DNA of 64,000 nt from Rhodobacteraceae bacterium SB2 (GCA_001642945.1 LGRT01000034.1:124001-188000), one strand, 5' to 3'. Positions 27,858-38,869 are shown, numbered from the stretch's first letter. Notes: generated by a model from the letters alone, not told the origin. Made by a program: numbers and translations.

Positions 27858-28538
27858 ATGATCCCAAGCACCTCCCCCAGCCCCGAAGAAATCGCACGAT
27901 TAACAGCGCGCATGCTGCTTGAGGTGAAAGCGGTTCACTTCAACAGTGAAAATCCATTTATTCTGGCTTCGGGCTTGCCAAGCCCAACCTATATTGATTG
28001 TCGAAAACTGATCAGCTTTCCACGCATTCGCAGCAGCCTAATGGATTTCCTAACCGTAACGGTGATGCGAAATGTCGGATATGAAGCCTTTGATTCGGTG
28101 GCCGGTGGAGAAACCGCTGGAATTCCTTTTGCGGCCCTGATGGCCGAGCGGATGGCCCTTCCCATGACGTATATTCGCAAAAAACCAAAGGGCTACGGCA
28201 GAAATGCGCGTATAGAAGGGCTTATGAGCGAAGGACAAAACGTTTTGTTGGTCGAAGACTTAACCACCGATGGGGGCAGCAAACTAAGCTTCGTTGACGC
28301 CATTCGCGATACCGGCGCGGCCTGTGCCCATACGGCGGTAATATTTTATTATGGGATATTTGAGGAAACCGAAAAAACGCTGTCGGATCATGGTGTTGGC
28401 CTTCACTACCTGTGCACCTGGTGGGATGTATTGCGCGAAGCCAAGGCTCAATCTGCGTTTGACTCAAAGACATTGCACGAAGTTGAACAGTTTCTTACCG
28501 ACCCACGCGCTTGGCAAAACGGCCGCAAATCTACGTGA
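27858..28538 (+). CDS. pyrE: Orotate phosphoribosyltransferase
   Basis: 226 residues. PyrE joins orotate and PRPP to give OMP. The PRPP loop [17 protein letters not shown] and the substrate part [20 protein letters not shown] are intact, as is the [13 protein letters not shown] loop with the catalytic Lys. It is slightly longer than the E. coli enzyme, as usual in alphaproteobacteria. It works directly after PyrC and dihydroorotate dehydrogenase (not in window). Confidence 0.95.
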   Translation: MIPSTSPSPEEIARLTARMLLEVKAVHFNSENPFILASGLPSPTYIDCRKLISFPRIRSSLMDFLTVTVMRNVGYEAFDSVAGGETAGIPFAALMAERMALPMTYIRKKPKGYGRNARIEGLMSEGQNVLLVEDLTTDGGSKLSFVDAIRDTGAACAHTAVIFYYGIFEETEKTLSDHGVGLHYLCTWWDVLREAKAQSAFDSKTLHEVEQFLTDPRAWQNGRKST

Positions 28539-28701
28539 GCAATCGCAGAAAATATGCCAAAGATCAAAGGACGCACCCCTACATTTGGGCGTCACCCTAG
28601 GATATCACCGCAATATGTGCTAGTGTTACACTTATCCACAGAAACATACAAGTTGCCCCACGCCGCGCAATCAGGCAAGTAAGAAGCTCAAAGAGAGCGA
28701 T

Positions 28702-30195
28702 GTGATGAATAAGATATCTGATATAAACAGCCAAGAGCCGGACCAAGAGTCGCTGGATATTGCGCCCCATTCGATTGAGGCCGAGCAGCAACTTCTGGGT
28801 GCGATTCTTACCAATAATGATATTTTCGATCGGATCGCCAGCATCGTAACACCCGAGCATTTTTACGATCCGGTACATGCGCGGATATTCGAACTTGCCA
28901 GCGCACGAATTGCCAAAAATAATTTGGCCTCACCGGTTACACTTGCAACGTTTTTGCAAGATGATGAAGGTCTAAAAGAGCTGGGTGGGGCTGCATATTT
29001 AGCGCGGCTTGCCGCCTCAGCAGTGGCTGGATTTGCTGCGCGCGATTACGCCCAAATGATCTATGATTTAGCCATTCGGCGAAATTTAATCCAGCTCGGC
29101 CAAGATATTAGCGCACGCGCCACAACAATGGATGAAAGCCAAGAGCCCGCGGAGCAAATCGTCGTGGCCGAACAAGCGCTGTATAAGCTGGGCGAAGAAG
29201 GTCAGGGCGAAAGCGGCTTTCAATCCTTTCTAAGAGCCGTTACCGCCGCCGTGGATGTGGCCAATAATGCCTATAAGCGCGAGGGTGGATTAGCTGGCAT
29301 CTCTACGGGATTGATTGATATGGATAAAAAGCTAGGCGGCCTTCATAAGTCTGACTTGTTGATCCTGGCTGGGCGCCCGTCGATGGGCAAAACCTCGCTT
29401 GCCACGAATGTCGCCTTCAACATCGCCAAAGCCTATCAAAAAGGTCAATTGGCAGATGGCAGCGAGGGAACGCTGAATGGCGGTGTTGTTGGCTTTTTTA
29501 GCTTGGAAATGAGCGCTGAGCAGCTGGCTGCCCGTATATTGTCCGAGGCCTCCGAAGTGTCCTCTGAGCAGATTCGGCGCGGTGATATGACAGAAACCGA
29601 GTTTCGGCGGTTTGTTGACGCGGCAAAAACGCTGGAAAGCTGCCCCTTATTCATTGATGACACCCCGGCCCTGCCAATTTCGCAATTGGCCGCGCGTGCG
29701 CGCAGGTTGAAGCGAACGCATGGTTTGGATGTGCTTATTATAGACTATCTGCAACTGGTTCGCCCTGCTTCGGCAAAAGACAGCCGCGTAAACGAAGTGT
29801 CTGAGATCACCCAAGGCCTTAAAGCTATTGCCAAAGAATTGGACATTCCCGTTATCGCGCTGTCGCAGCTTTCGCGACAGGTGGAAAATCGCGATGACAA
29901 GCGCCCCCAATTGGCGGATTTGCGTGAATCGGGGTCAATTGAACAGGATGCCGATGTGGTGATGTTCGTGTTTCGAGAGGAGTATTACAAAGAGCGCGAA
30001 AAACCCGGCGATCACGATCTTGAAAAAATGGCTCTGTGGCAAGATGAAATGGAGCGGCTGCATGGAAAAGCGGAAATCGTTATCGGAAAGCAGCGCCACG
30101 GTCCTATTGGAACCGTTGAGCTTAGCTTTGAAGGCAGATTTACCCGTTTTGGCAATTTGGTCAAACCCTGGCAGCAAGACAGTGAACGCGAATAG
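28702..30195 (+). CDS. dnaB: Replicative DNA helicase DnaB
   Basis: 497 residues. The N-terminal DnaB domain is marked by APHSIEAEQQLLGAIL. The RecA-like domain has Walker A LAGRPSMGKTSLATN, the FFSLEMSAEQLAARIL segment, Walker B VLIIDYLQLV, IALSQLSRQVENR and the arginine-finger region VIGKQRHGPIGTVEL. It unwinds DNA at the replication fork as a hexamer. No intein is present at the usual positions. Upstream are 163 bases without a gene. Confidence 0.97.
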   Translation: MMNKISDINSQEPDQESLDIAPHSIEAEQQLLGAILTNNDIFDRIASIVTPEHFYDPVHARIFELASARIAKNNLASPVTLATFLQDDEGLKELGGAAYLARLAASAVAGFAARDYAQMIYDLAIRRNLIQLGQDISARATTMDESQEPAEQIVVAEQALYKLGEEGQGESGFQSFLRAVTAAVDVANNAYKREGGLAGISTGLIDMDKKLGGLHKSDLLILAGRPSMGKTSLATNVAFNIAKAYQKGQLADGSEGTLNGGVVGFFSLEMSAEQLAARILSEASEVSSEQIRRGDMTETEFRRFVDAAKTLESCPLFIDDTPALPISQLAARARRLKRTHGLDVLIIDYLQLVRPASAKDSRVNEVSEITQGLKAIAKELDIPVIALSQLSRQVENRDDKRPQLADLRESGSIEQDADVVMFVFREEYYKEREKPGDHDLEKMALWQDEMERLHGKAEIVIGKQRHGPIGTVELSFEGRFTRFGNLVKPWQQDSERE

Positions 30196-30339
30196 CCAAA
30201 ACTATAAGCTAAAAATGATCTTGCCGAACCCTGCATCGTAGCGCGTTAAACCAATGCGATTTTACGCGCCCCTCTCCAACAAGTTGCGCAGAAAGCGCTT
30301 TATGCTTGACGTTCTAGAAAGCTCGGTGAAGAAAAGCGT

Positions 30340-31374
30340 ATGGGCACAGCCGTTTTAACAATTGATTTAAGCGCTCTAAGGGCCAATTGGCAGGCGTTGA
30401 ACGCGAAATCCGCGGGTATCACAGCTGCGGTTGTCAAAGCCGATGGCTATGGGCTTGATAGCGCGCGCGTTGCAACCGCTTTAGCGGCAGAGGGCGCGCA
30501 GCATTTTTTCGTGGCCGTCGCGGAAGAAGGCGCGGCGCTGCGCAAAGCGTTGGGCAGCGGCCCCAGTATCAGCGTATTTTCTGGCCATATGGCGCAGGAT
30601 ACCGTTTTAATCAAAGAGGCAAATTTGATCCCGATGGTTAATTCGGTGGATCAATTGCTGCGCCATATTGAATCGCTTCCGGATCATCCTTTTGGATTGC
30701 AACTTGATACGGGTATGAACCGGCTGGGAATGGAGCCAACCGAATGGACAGCGCTGCGTGATTTGGCGTTGCGCTTAAAGCCACAACTGATCATGTCGCA
30801 TTTGGCCTGCGCAGATGATCCTAACCACCCTATGAATGCACATCAGTTGCAGCTGTTCCGTGAGCTGACTGCCGATTGCAACATTCCGCGTTCGCTGTCG
30901 GCAACAGGTGGCATTCTGTTGGGCGAAGCGTATCACTTCGAAGTTACCCGCCCGGGCATCGGGCTTTACGGCGGCGCGCCCTTTTTAGAGGCAAACCCAG
31001 TTGTGCAAATTGATATTCCCGTGATCCAAACACGCCCCGTGACTGCCGGTGAAACCGTGGGCTACTCAAACACTTGGACCGCGACAACCCCAAGGCAAAT
31101 TGCAACCATATCTGCCGGATATGCCGATGGTATCCTGCGCGCTATGGGCCCAAATACGCGGCTGTTTTCAGATAATATCGGATGCCCTATCGTGGGGCGC
31201 ATTTCAATGGATTTAATTTGCGTCGACGTCACCCTGCTTGATCACGTGCCGGAAAGTTTACAATTGTTAAATGCGGCGCAGGGTATTGATACGCTGGCCG
31301 ATGGCGCTGGTACGATCGGATATGAGATATTAACCTCTTTAGGCGGGCGCTACGAACGGCGATATACCGAATGA
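30340..31374 (+). CDS. alr: Alanine racemase
   Basis: 344 residues. The PLP lysine is in [13 protein letters not shown] near the N-terminus. Further on lie [39 protein letters not shown], and VGYSNTWTA with the catalytic-side residues, then [25 protein letters not shown]. It makes D-alanine for peptidoglycan. Its last codons overlap the mlaE start (ATGA), so alr-mlaE-mlaF are one translational unit. Confidence 0.94.
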   Translation: MGTAVLTIDLSALRANWQALNAKSAGITAAVVKADGYGLDSARVATALAAEGAQHFFVAVAEEGAALRKALGSGPSISVFSGHMAQDTVLIKEANLIPMVNSVDQLLRHIESLPDHPFGLQLDTGMNRLGMEPTEWTALRDLALRLKPQLIMSHLACADDPNHPMNAHQLQLFRELTADCNIPRSLSATGGILLGEAYHFEVTRPGIGLYGGAPFLEANPVVQIDIPVIQTRPVTAGETVGYSNTWTATTPRQIATISAGYADGILRAMGPNTRLFSDNIGCPIVGRISMDLICVDVTLLDHVPESLQLLNAAQGIDTLADGAGTIGYEILTSLGGRYERRYTE

Positions 31375-32156
31375 AAAGTCTGACCACCTTTTTGCAGGCC
31401 ATCGGCTCGGCCACGCTTAACATGCTTGCCGCGACTGGTCGCGTAACGCTGTTTATCCTCGACACGCTGCGCCAAGCCTTTTCGGGGCCGTTTTATCTGC
31501 GCGAATTTGGACATGCCCTGATACAAATAGGCTGGTTATCCTTGCCTGTCGTTGGCTTGACCGCGTTTTTCACGGGCGGCGCTTTGGCTCTGCAAATCTA
31601 TGCCGGAGGGGCGCGTTTTAGCGCTGAAGCGGTGGTTCCATCGATCGTTGCGATCGGTATGGCGCGCGAATTGGGCCCTGTGCTGGGCGGTTTGATGGTT
31701 GCGGCACGTGTGGCCAGTTCAATCGCCGCGGAACTTGGCACAATGAAAGTAACCGAGCAGATCGACGCGTTGGTGACCCTGTCAACAAATCCGATGAAAT
31801 ATCTTACCCTGCCCCGCGTGCTTGCCGCAACATTGGCAGTGCCTCTTTTGGTGGGCGTTGGCGATGCGATTGGTATTATGGGCGGTTATGTGGTTGGCGT
31901 CACCCGGTTAGATTTTAACCCCGCAGCCTATATAAAAAACACCGTCGATTTTTTGCAGCTTTGGGATATTCTTAGCGGGATGGTAAAAGGGGCCGTATTT
32001 GGATTTATCGTGGCTATAATGGGCTGTTATTTTGGTATGAATTCTGGGCGCGGCGCGCAGGGTGTTGGGCGCGCGACAAAATCTGCCGTGGTAAGCGCCA
32101 GCGTTTTAATACTGGCGGCCAATTACATCTTAACCGAATTGTTTTTTAGCGCATGA
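31371..32156 (+). CDS. mlaE: MlaE-type lipid ABC transporter permease
   Basis: 261 residues with about five membrane helices. The MlaE family signature is strong: [40 protein letters not shown], followed by [14 protein letters not shown] and GYVVGV. It moves phospholipid between inner membrane and periplasm with MlaF and an MCE protein. Start overlaps alr and stop overlaps mlaF (both ATGA). No MCE/MlaD gene follows here. Confidence 0.92.
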   Translation: MKSLTTFLQAIGSATLNMLAATGRVTLFILDTLRQAFSGPFYLREFGHALIQIGWLSLPVVGLTAFFTGGALALQIYAGGARFSAEAVVPSIVAIGMARELGPVLGGLMVAARVASSIAAELGTMKVTEQIDALVTLSTNPMKYLTLPRVLAATLAVPLLVGVGDAIGIMGGYVVGVTRLDFNPAAYIKNTVDFLQLWDILSGMVKGAVFGFIVAIMGCYFGMNSGRGAQGVGRATKSAVVSASVLILAANYILTELFFSA

Positions 32157-32899
32157 TACAGCTCGAACGCCTTCACAAAAGCTTTGGTTCAAATAAGGTC
32201 TTGCAAGGTGTGTCTTTAAAGATCGCCAAAGGCTCGTCCTTGGTTGTGATAGGAGGCTCAGGCACTGGAAAATCGGTGATATTAAAATGCATATTGGGTT
32301 TGATGCGCGTCGATCAAGGTCAAGTTTTTCTTGAGGGAAAGGATATGCAAACGCTTGATCGCGATCATTTTTTATCGCGCTTCGGCATGCTGTTTCAAGG
32401 TGCAGCCTTGTTTGACAGCTTGCCAGTTTGGCAAAATATTGCCTTCCGCTTGACGCAAGGGGCGTTGAAAAAATCAAAATCTGACGCCCGCGAGATCGCA
32501 ATCGAAAAGCTGCGTCGGGTCGGATTGCAACCGGATGTTGCCGATAAATACCCAAGCGAATTATCCGGTGGCATGCAAAAACGCGTTGGGCTGGCCCGTG
32601 CGATCGCCGCAGATCCCAAAATTATCTTTTTTGATGAACCAACCACCGGTTTGGACCCCATTATGGCCGGCGTGATCAATGACCTGATCCGGGAAATTGT
32701 CACCGAAATGGGAGTCACCGCTATGACCATCACCCATGATATGTCTTCGGTTCGCGCGATTGCAGATCAAGTTGCAATGCTTCATTTGGGTAAAATTCAA
32801 TGGACGGGACCCGTCAAAAACCTGACTGAGTCAAATGACCCATTTGTTGATCAATTCATTCATGGGCGTGCCACAGGACCTATCGAAGCGGTTCGTTGA
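32153..32899 (+). CDS. mlaF: MlaF-type ABC transporter ATPase
   Basis: 248 residues. ABC motifs are Walker A IGGSGTGKSVILKC, Q-loop MLFQGAALFDSLPV, signature LSGGMQKRVGLARA, Walker B IIFFDEPTTGLDPI and switch His in TMTITHDMSS. The Q-loop with LFQGAALFDS is typical for MlaF. It powers the permease encoded just before. The radA gene begins 101 bases later. Confidence 0.92.
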   Translation: MIQLERLHKSFGSNKVLQGVSLKIAKGSSLVVIGGSGTGKSVILKCILGLMRVDQGQVFLEGKDMQTLDRDHFLSRFGMLFQGAALFDSLPVWQNIAFRLTQGALKKSKSDAREIAIEKLRRVGLQPDVADKYPSELSGGMQKRVGLARAIAADPKIIFFDEPTTGLDPIMAGVINDLIREIVTEMGVTAMTITHDMSSVRAIADQVAMLHLGKIQWTGPVKNLTESNDPFVDQFIHGRATGPIEAVR

Positions 32900-32999
32900 A
32901 GGCTGCGCAAAAAAATGGCGTTTATGGCGATGCGTGCAACATCACTGGATCGTGCAATGCAAGCTTGCCATCAGCCCGCAAAATTGGCACATAACGCGC

Positions 33000-34364
33000 A
33001 TGGCTAAATCCAAATCTTATTCTTGTTCAAATTGCGGCGCCGTCACCAATAAATGGTCAGGCCGCTGCGATTCTTGCGAGGCCTGGAATACAATTTCAGA
33101 AGACACAGCCTTAAGCTCAGGCCCATCAAAAACCTCATTAGGGGCGAAAAAAGGGAGCCCTGTTCAACTTAGCAACCTTGACACCGACGAAGCGCCAAAT
33201 CCACGCACACAGAGCGGAATTGACGAGCTTGACCGCGTTTTGGGCGGCGGCCTCGTGCCAGCCTCTGCCATTTTGGTGGGGGGAGATCCAGGTATCGGAA
33301 AATCAACGCTTTTGCTGCAAGCGGCGGCGCAATTTGCACATAACGGATTAAAAACCATCTACATCTCGGGCGAAGAAGCCAGCGCACAGGTTCGGATGCG
33401 GGCGCAGCGCTTAGGCTTGAAAGAAGCCCCTATTCAACTTGGGGCCGAAACAAATCTGCGAAATATACTAACAACATTAGACAGTGAAAAACCCAAATTA
33501 GTGATTATTGATTCGATTCAAACGATTTGGTCGGATCACGTTGACAGCGCCCCCGGCAGCGTCAGCCAAGTGCGCGCCGCAGCGCATGAATTGACCAATT
33601 TCGCAAAAAAGCGCGGCATCTCGGTTGTATTGGTGGGCCATGTTACCAAAGAGGGGCAGATTGCAGGGCCCCGCGTGGTTGAACATATGGTCGATACGGT
33701 GCTTTATTTTGAGGGTGAACGCGGCCATCAATTTCGCATTCTGCGCGCGGTCAAGAACCGGTTTGGCGCCGCCGATGAGATCGGTGTTTTTGAGATGACC
33801 GGCAAGGGCCTGCAAGAAATCAGCAATCCATCGGCCTTATTCCTTTCGGAACGGGGAACCCCAAGCCCAGGTTCGGTGGTGTTTGCTGGAATGGAAGGCA
33901 CGCGCCCGGTTTTGGTTGAATTTCAGGCCCTCGTGGCCCCGACTCCGCACGCGCAGGCCCGCCGCTCGGTGGTCGGATGGGATAATGCCCGTTTGGCAAT
34001 GGTCTTGGCGGTGCTCGAAGCCCGTTGTGGCATTCCATTTTCAGGCATGGACGTCTATTTAAATGTGGCAGGCGGTTTAAAAATCAATGAGCCTGCCGCA
34101 GATCTTGCCGTTGCCGCCGCGCTTCTTTCGGCGCGCGAAGATGTAAGCCTTCCCGCAGAATCGGTGGTCTTTGGAGAAATTAGCCTCTCCGGAGCATTAA
34201 GACCGGTTGCTCAATCAGAAAATAGGTTGAAAGAAGCGCAAAAGCTTGGTTTCAGCAAAGCCATCATACCAACCGCAGAACAGCGGCTCAGTAAAGAATA
34301 CCTTGAATTGACTCAATTTACGGATCTATCCTCGTTTGTTGGTGACATATTCGGTGCAGGTTAA
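33000..34364 (+). CDS. radA: DNA repair protein RadA
   Basis: 454 residues from the ATG at 33000 (MAKSKSYSC). A longer open frame reaches back into mlaF but has no family match. Parts in order are a four-cysteine zinc finger (CSNCG, CDSCEAW), Walker A GGDPGIGKSTLLLQ, the RadA-specific KNRFGA motif, and a Lon-like C-terminal domain with LNVAGGLKINEPAADLAVA. RadA is a helicase that aids branch migration in recombination. Confidence 0.96.
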   Translation: MAKSKSYSCSNCGAVTNKWSGRCDSCEAWNTISEDTALSSGPSKTSLGAKKGSPVQLSNLDTDEAPNPRTQSGIDELDRVLGGGLVPASAILVGGDPGIGKSTLLLQAAAQFAHNGLKTIYISGEEASAQVRMRAQRLGLKEAPIQLGAETNLRNILTTLDSEKPKLVIIDSIQTIWSDHVDSAPGSVSQVRAAAHELTNFAKKRGISVVLVGHVTKEGQIAGPRVVEHMVDTVLYFEGERGHQFRILRAVKNRFGAADEIGVFEMTGKGLQEISNPSALFLSERGTPSPGSVVFAGMEGTRPVLVEFQALVAPTPHAQARRSVVGWDNARLAMVLAVLEARCGIPFSGMDVYLNVAGGLKINEPAADLAVAAALLSAREDVSLPAESVVFGEISLSGALRPVAQSENRLKEAQKLGFSKAIIPTAEQRLSKEYLELTQFTDLSSFVGDIFGAG

Positions 34365-34390
34365 TGACGCGCGATAAGGAAGTGGATTAA

Positions 34391-34942
34391 ATGGACACAT
34401 TCAACATTGTTGACGGCGGCATCCTGGCGATTATTCTCTTATCAGCCGTTTTGGCCTATTCGCGCGGGCTACTGCGAGAGTTAATGGCGATCGCAGGTTG
34501 GGTGGCCGCGGCGGTGTTAGGGTTTATATTTGCACCGCAACTTTTGCCCCTGGTCAAAGAAATTCCCGCAATCGGGCCAATTCTCGCTGATAGTTGCGAG
34601 CTGTCGATCATTGTATCCTTTGTAACCATCTTCGCAGTGTTTTTGGTCGTCTTATCTTTGTTCACGCCGCTTTTATCCTCTGCAATAGATAAAACAGCGA
34701 TCGGCCGGCTTGATCGCGGGCTGGGGCTGCTCTTTGGTCTGTTGCGTGGAGTGGCTTTGATTGCGATCGCATTTTTTGCCTATCGGACAGTTTTCAATAC
34801 AGAAAGCTACGCCATAATCGAAGCAAGCCTCTCAGCCCAATTGTTCAGTGATTTGGCCACGGCAATAACCGAACGCAATCCAGAGCGCGCTTTGGGGTGG
34901 ATCACTCTACAATATGAGCAATTGGTTCTGGTCTGCGAATAA
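34391..34942 (+). CDS. cvpA: CvpA family membrane protein
   Basis: 183 residues with four hydrophobic segments and the CvpA opening (VDGGILAIILLSAVLAYSRG, then LLRELMAIAGWVAAAV). It is followed by purF, the usual partner, after 134 bases. CvpA is needed for colicin V release in E. coli and for envelope robustness; its biochemical role is not settled. The start has AAGGAAG ahead. The C-terminal 40 residues are soluble. Confidence 0.88.
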   Translation: MDTFNIVDGGILAIILLSAVLAYSRGLLRELMAIAGWVAAAVLGFIFAPQLLPLVKEIPAIGPILADSCELSIIVSFVTIFAVFLVVLSLFTPLLSSAIDKTAIGRLDRGLGLLFGLLRGVALIAIAFFAYRTVFNTESYAIIEASLSAQLFSDLATAITERNPERALGWITLQYEQLVLVCE

Positions 34943-35076
34943 ATAATAGATGGGTTTACGCCGCGTGCTAAAAACCTTGGGAAAACGACGGATCTTTCGC
35001 ATTACATCCGTGACAGACTGGCTGAAACTCGATAAGAGCTTGAGTAAATCCTGCGCCTAAATCGGAGCTGCTTATT

Positions 35077-36543
35077 TTGCAAACCAAGACCATGCCGCCA
35101 GCGAACCCATTTGATGATGATAAACTGCGCGAGGAATGCGGCGTCTTTGGCGTCACTGGCGTTCAGGACGCAGCCAATTTTGTCGCTTTGGGCTTGCATG
35201 CGCTTCAACATCGGGGGCAAGAGGCCGGAGGAATTGTTGCCCATGATCCCGAAGCCGGTTTTAACTCAGCCCGTCGGTTTGGCTATGTGCGAGATAATTT
35301 TACATCGCAATCCTTGATGCAAACTTTACCGGGATCGTTGTCTATTGGCCATGTACGCTATTCAACCGCGGGCAAAAAAGGCGCTGCGATCCGCGATGTT
35401 CAACCTTTTTTTGGCGAATTTGCAATGGGCGGCGCGGCCATTGCGCATAATGGAAACATCACCAATGCCGACTCATTGAGGCGCGAATTGATCGAACGTG
35501 GCTCGATTTTTCAAAGCTCCTCGGATAGCGAATGTATTATTCATCTGATGGCGCGCTCTTTACAGCGGAATATTCCCGAACGCATGGAAGATGCCTTGCG
35601 GCGCGTTGAGGGCGCTTTTTCCATCGTCGCGATGACGCGCACGAAACTGATCGGGGTGCGCGATCCTTTGGGCGTAAGGCCTCTGGTACTTGGTCGGTTG
35701 GGGGATGGATGGGCCTTAAGCTCTGAAACCTGCGCCTTGGATATCATTGGAGCCGATTTTGTGCGGGACATCGCCCCCGGTGAGATGGTCGTGATAACCG
35801 ATAAAGGTGTAGAAAGCCACTTTCCGTTTCGGCAGCAAAACCCAAGATTTTGCATTTTCGAACATGTATATTTCTCGCGCCCCGATAGTATTATTGGAGG
35901 CCGCTCCGTCTATGAGACGCGCCGGCAAATCGGCGTTGAACTGGCCAAAGAAAGCCCTGTAGACGCAGATTTGGTTTGCCCAGTGCCCGATAGCGGAACG
36001 CCTGCTGCGATTGGATTCTCACAACAATCGGGAATTCCCTACGCGATGGGGATCATTCGAAATCAATATATGGGGCGCACGTTTATTGAGCCAACAGAAC
36101 AAATCCGCAATATGGGCGTACGTTTGAAACTGAATGTGAACCGCGCTTTGATCAAAGGGAAACGGATCATTTTGGTGGACGATTCCGTTGTTCGCGGCAC
36201 AACCTCTCGCAAAATCAAAGAGATGATCCTAGATGCTGGTGCTGCAGAAGTGCATTTTCGCATCGCCAGCCCCCCCACAGCTTGGCCCTGCTTTTACGGA
36301 GTAGATACCCCTCAGCGGGAAAAACTATTGGCGGCCACGATGACCGAAGACGAAATGCGCCAACATTTGGCAATCGACAGTTTAAAGTTCATTTCACTCA
36401 ACGGGCTTTATCGCGCGGTCGGCGAAGCCAAAGGGCGCGACAGCAGCTGTCCACAATATTGCGACGCCTGTTTCTCAGGTGAATACCCTGTCGAACCCTC
36501 AGACATGATTACAAAAGGCTTTGTTTTGAAGGCGGCAGAATAA
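35077..36543 (+). CDS. purF: Amidophosphoribosyltransferase
   Basis: 488 residues from a TTG at 35077, supported by GGAG with nine-base spacing; an ATG at 35092 is the alternative. After a short propeptide the nucleophile Cys21 starts the glutaminase domain (EECGVFGVTG, GLHALQHRGQEAGG, GHVRYSTAG, AHNGNITN). The transferase domain has the PRPP loop ILVDDSVVRGTTS and CDACFSGEYP near the end. It makes phosphoribosylamine, the first step of purine synthesis. Confidence 0.96.
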   Translation: MQTKTMPPANPFDDDKLREECGVFGVTGVQDAANFVALGLHALQHRGQEAGGIVAHDPEAGFNSARRFGYVRDNFTSQSLMQTLPGSLSIGHVRYSTAGKKGAAIRDVQPFFGEFAMGGAAIAHNGNITNADSLRRELIERGSIFQSSSDSECIIHLMARSLQRNIPERMEDALRRVEGAFSIVAMTRTKLIGVRDPLGVRPLVLGRLGDGWALSSETCALDIIGADFVRDIAPGEMVVITDKGVESHFPFRQQNPRFCIFEHVYFSRPDSIIGGRSVYETRRQIGVELAKESPVDADLVCPVPDSGTPAAIGFSQQSGIPYAMGIIRNQYMGRTFIEPTEQIRNMGVRLKLNVNRALIKGKRIILVDDSVVRGTTSRKIKEMILDAGAAEVHFRIASPPTAWPCFYGVDTPQREKLLAATMTEDEMRQHLAIDSLKFISLNGLYRAVGEAKGRDSSCPQYCDACFSGEYPVEPSDMITKGFVLKAAE

Positions 36544-36622
36544 AGCGCGTGCAAAACCAATAAAGCAAAAGCGTCTTTCACCGCCTCTTGACGAAGGTCA
36601 TAAAAATGAGCATCAGCGCCCC

Positions 36623-37270
36623 ATGACGGAAAAAATTGCATTGATCACCGGCGCATCGCGCGGGCTCGGCGCAGCCCTGGCCGAAACTTTAAGCGCAACG
36701 CATCACATTGTGGCGATTGCGCGTACAACAGGTGCGTTAGAGGCACTTGATGATCGCATCCAAACAGCAGGCGGATCAGCCACTCTTGCCCCGGTTGATA
36801 TCACAAACCAAGATGCGTTGGCGCAAATCTGCCGCTCGATCTTTGATCGGTGGGGACATGTTGATCTTTGGTGCCATACGGCGGTGCATGCGGCACCATT
36901 GGGGCCAGCATCAACGCTTGACAGCAAAGATTGGAGCAAATCGATTGCTACGAACCTAACCGCCACCGGCATTTTAATCCCCTTCATTGCGCCGCTTCTG
37001 AGGCAAGAGGGGCGCGCCGTATTCTTTGACGACCTGCATATTGGAAAGAAGTTTTACGGCGCTTATGGGGCGACCAAAACAGCGCAAATCACATTGGCAC
37101 GCAGTTGGGCCGAAGAACAAAAAACGTCGGGGCCGCGCGTTGATATTGTTGCACCTCATCCAATGCCGACCGCAACCCGAGCGCGGTTTCACCCTGGCGA
37201 AGCTCGAGAGAGTCTGGCCGATCCGCTCAGCGAAGCAAAGCGCCTGCTCACGGAGCTCAATCTTATTTAA
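36623..37270 (+). CDS. SDR family oxidoreductase
   Basis: 215 residues, a short SDR. The cofactor motif LITGASRGLGAALAETL and the catalytic YGATK (Tyr and Lys) are present. Where most SDRs have the catalytic Ser about 13 residues before the Tyr, this one reads FFDDLHIGKKFYGA, with Asp there. I recall this form next to purF in other Roseobacters, so it may be a family trait. Substrate unknown. It starts 79 bases after purF. Confidence 0.85.
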   Translation: MTEKIALITGASRGLGAALAETLSATHHIVAIARTTGALEALDDRIQTAGGSATLAPVDITNQDALAQICRSIFDRWGHVDLWCHTAVHAAPLGPASTLDSKDWSKSIATNLTATGILIPFIAPLLRQEGRAVFFDDLHIGKKFYGAYGATKTAQITLARSWAEEQKTSGPRVDIVAPHPMPTATRARFHPGEARESLADPLSEAKRLLTELNLI

Positions 37271-37445
37271 GCTTAATGACCCGGCGGCAATAGTCCAAAC
37301 CCCAGCCTCAAAAAGGGAAATGCATCCTGTTCATTATTGTCCATTTTGAAAAAACGCGGGGGCAAATTAAAAGCTTATGACGCGGATGGCTTGCCGGCAT
37401 GAACAGTCTGCTTTAAGCAGTGAAAGGCGAGAATAGGGTGGAAAT

Positions 37446-38228
37446 ATGCGGATTTTAATTACCAATGATGATGGCATCAACGCGCCGGGCCTGAAAACCC
37501 TACAGAAAATTGCCGAAACCTTAGCAGGCGCGGCAGGAGAAGTGTGGACGGTGGCCCCCAGCACCGAAAGATCCGGCGTTGCGCATGCAATCAGCCTGTC
37601 CTCCCCCGTGTTGATCTCGCAACTAGGCCAGCGCTCTTTCAGCATTGACGGATACCCGGCCGATTGCGTGTTGGCAGGCCTGCACCATATTTTGAAAGGC
37701 TCTCCTCCAGATATTATCTTATCTGGGGTAAACCGTGGCAATAACTCTGCTGAAAATGCTCTTTACTCGGGCACTTTGGGGGCTGCGATCGAAGGGGCGC
37801 TGCAAGGCGTACCCTCTTTTGCGCTTTCGCAATATTTGGGTCCCAACAACGTGAACATTAACGATCCGTTTGAGGCCAGCGCAGCCTATGGAGCTGAGGT
37901 TGTGCAAGCGATTTTATCCGCCAACCCTCCAGCATCACAAGAATATCAGTTATTTTACAATATCAACTTTCCCCCCTGCCCGGCAGAATGGGTCAAAGGG
38001 CGTAAACTTGCCACGCAGGGCTTTCGGCGCGGCTCCAATTTTAGCACCGAGCCTTATACGGCAGCAAACCGCCGTAACTTTTTATTCATCAAAGGCGGTG
38101 ATCAGCAGGTTGCAACCGCACCGGAAAGCGATGCTGCGGCAAATCTCGAAAATTACATTTCCATTACGCCTATGCGTGCAGATTTCACCGATCACAAAGC
38201 CTTAGATGCTTTGAAAGCCATCGAATAA
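37446..38228 (+). CDS. surE: 5'/3'-nucleotidase SurE
   Basis: 260 residues. The metal site is [13 protein letters not shown] at the N-terminus, then [11 protein letters not shown]-like ([17 protein letters not shown]), [12 protein letters not shown] and [27 protein letters not shown]. SurE removes phosphate from nucleoside monophosphates under stress and survival conditions. Its stop overlaps the pcm start (TAATG), the classic surE-pcm pairing. The 175 bases before it hold no gene; serS, common here in relatives, is absent. Confidence 0.95.
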   Translation: MRILITNDDGINAPGLKTLQKIAETLAGAAGEVWTVAPSTERSGVAHAISLSSPVLISQLGQRSFSIDGYPADCVLAGLHHILKGSPPDIILSGVNRGNNSAENALYSGTLGAAIEGALQGVPSFALSQYLGPNNVNINDPFEASAAYGAEVVQAILSANPPASQEYQLFYNINFPPCPAEWVKGRKLATQGFRRGSNFSTEPYTAANRRNFLFIKGGDQQVATAPESDAAANLENYISITPMRADFTDHKALDALKAIE

Positions 38229-38869
38229 TGCAAGAAGCCGAAACAATTATGCAGTTTTTGTTTCAATTGCGCTCGCAAGGCGTAACAGATGCCCGCGTTT
38301 TAACCGCCATGGAAAAAATTGATCGGGGGCTTTTTGTAACAGGCGTGTTCGCAGAGCGGGCCTATGAGGACATCCCGCTGCCCATCGCCTGTGGCCAAAC
38401 AATTTCACAACCCTCAGTGGTGGGTTTAATGACCCAGGCGCTGCAAGTGGGTGCGCGCGATACAGTTCTAGAACTTGGAACGGGATCAGGCTACCAAGCA
38501 GCCATTTTGAGCCAACTCGCTCGACGCGTTTACACAGCAGAGCGCCACAAACCCTTGGTTCGGGATGCAAAGAAGCTTTTTGACCGCTTAGGGTTACAAA
38601 ATATTATTTCGCTTTGTGCCGATGGCAGCCACGGATTAAAGGACCAAGCGCCTTTTGACCGCATATTGGTCACCGCCGCCGCCGAAGACCCCCCTGGGCC
38701 CTTGATGGAGCAATTAAAGGTGGGAGGGATCATGGTTCTGCCTGTTGGACAATCCGATGCGGTTCAAAACCTAATCCGCGTAAAACGCACGGAGACCGGT
38801 TTTGAATATGATGACTTAAAGGAAGTGAGGTTCGTACCGCTCTTGGAAGGTATTGCAAAAGAAAATTAA
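38228..38869 (+). CDS. pcm: Protein-L-isoaspartate O-methyltransferase
   Basis: 213 residues. Family marks are [21 protein letters not shown], the SAM loop [25 protein letters not shown] and [14 protein letters not shown], ending with the regular VRFVPLLEG. Pcm repairs isoaspartyl residues in ageing proteins. It is translationally coupled to surE and followed 74 bases later by nlpD, the standard stress-survival arrangement. Confidence 0.95.
   Translation: MQEAETIMQFLFQLRSQGVTDARVLTAMEKIDRGLFVTGVFAERAYEDIPLPIACGQTISQPSVVGLMTQALQVGARDTVLELGTGSGYQAAILSQLARRVYTAERHKPLVRDAKKLFDRLGLQNIISLCADGSHGLKDQAPFDRILVTAAAEDPPGPLMEQLKVGGIMVLPVGQSDAVQNLIRVKRTETGFEYDDLKEVRFVPLLEGIAKEN

Noticed and set aside
32835-32999. 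Longer N-terminus for RadA
   Set aside because: It would begin inside mlaF and has no likeness to RadA, which starts at the ATG before its zinc finger.
34950-35060. 37-codon frame between cvpA and purF
   Set aside because: It has no ribosome site, no overlap with either neighbour and no known family.
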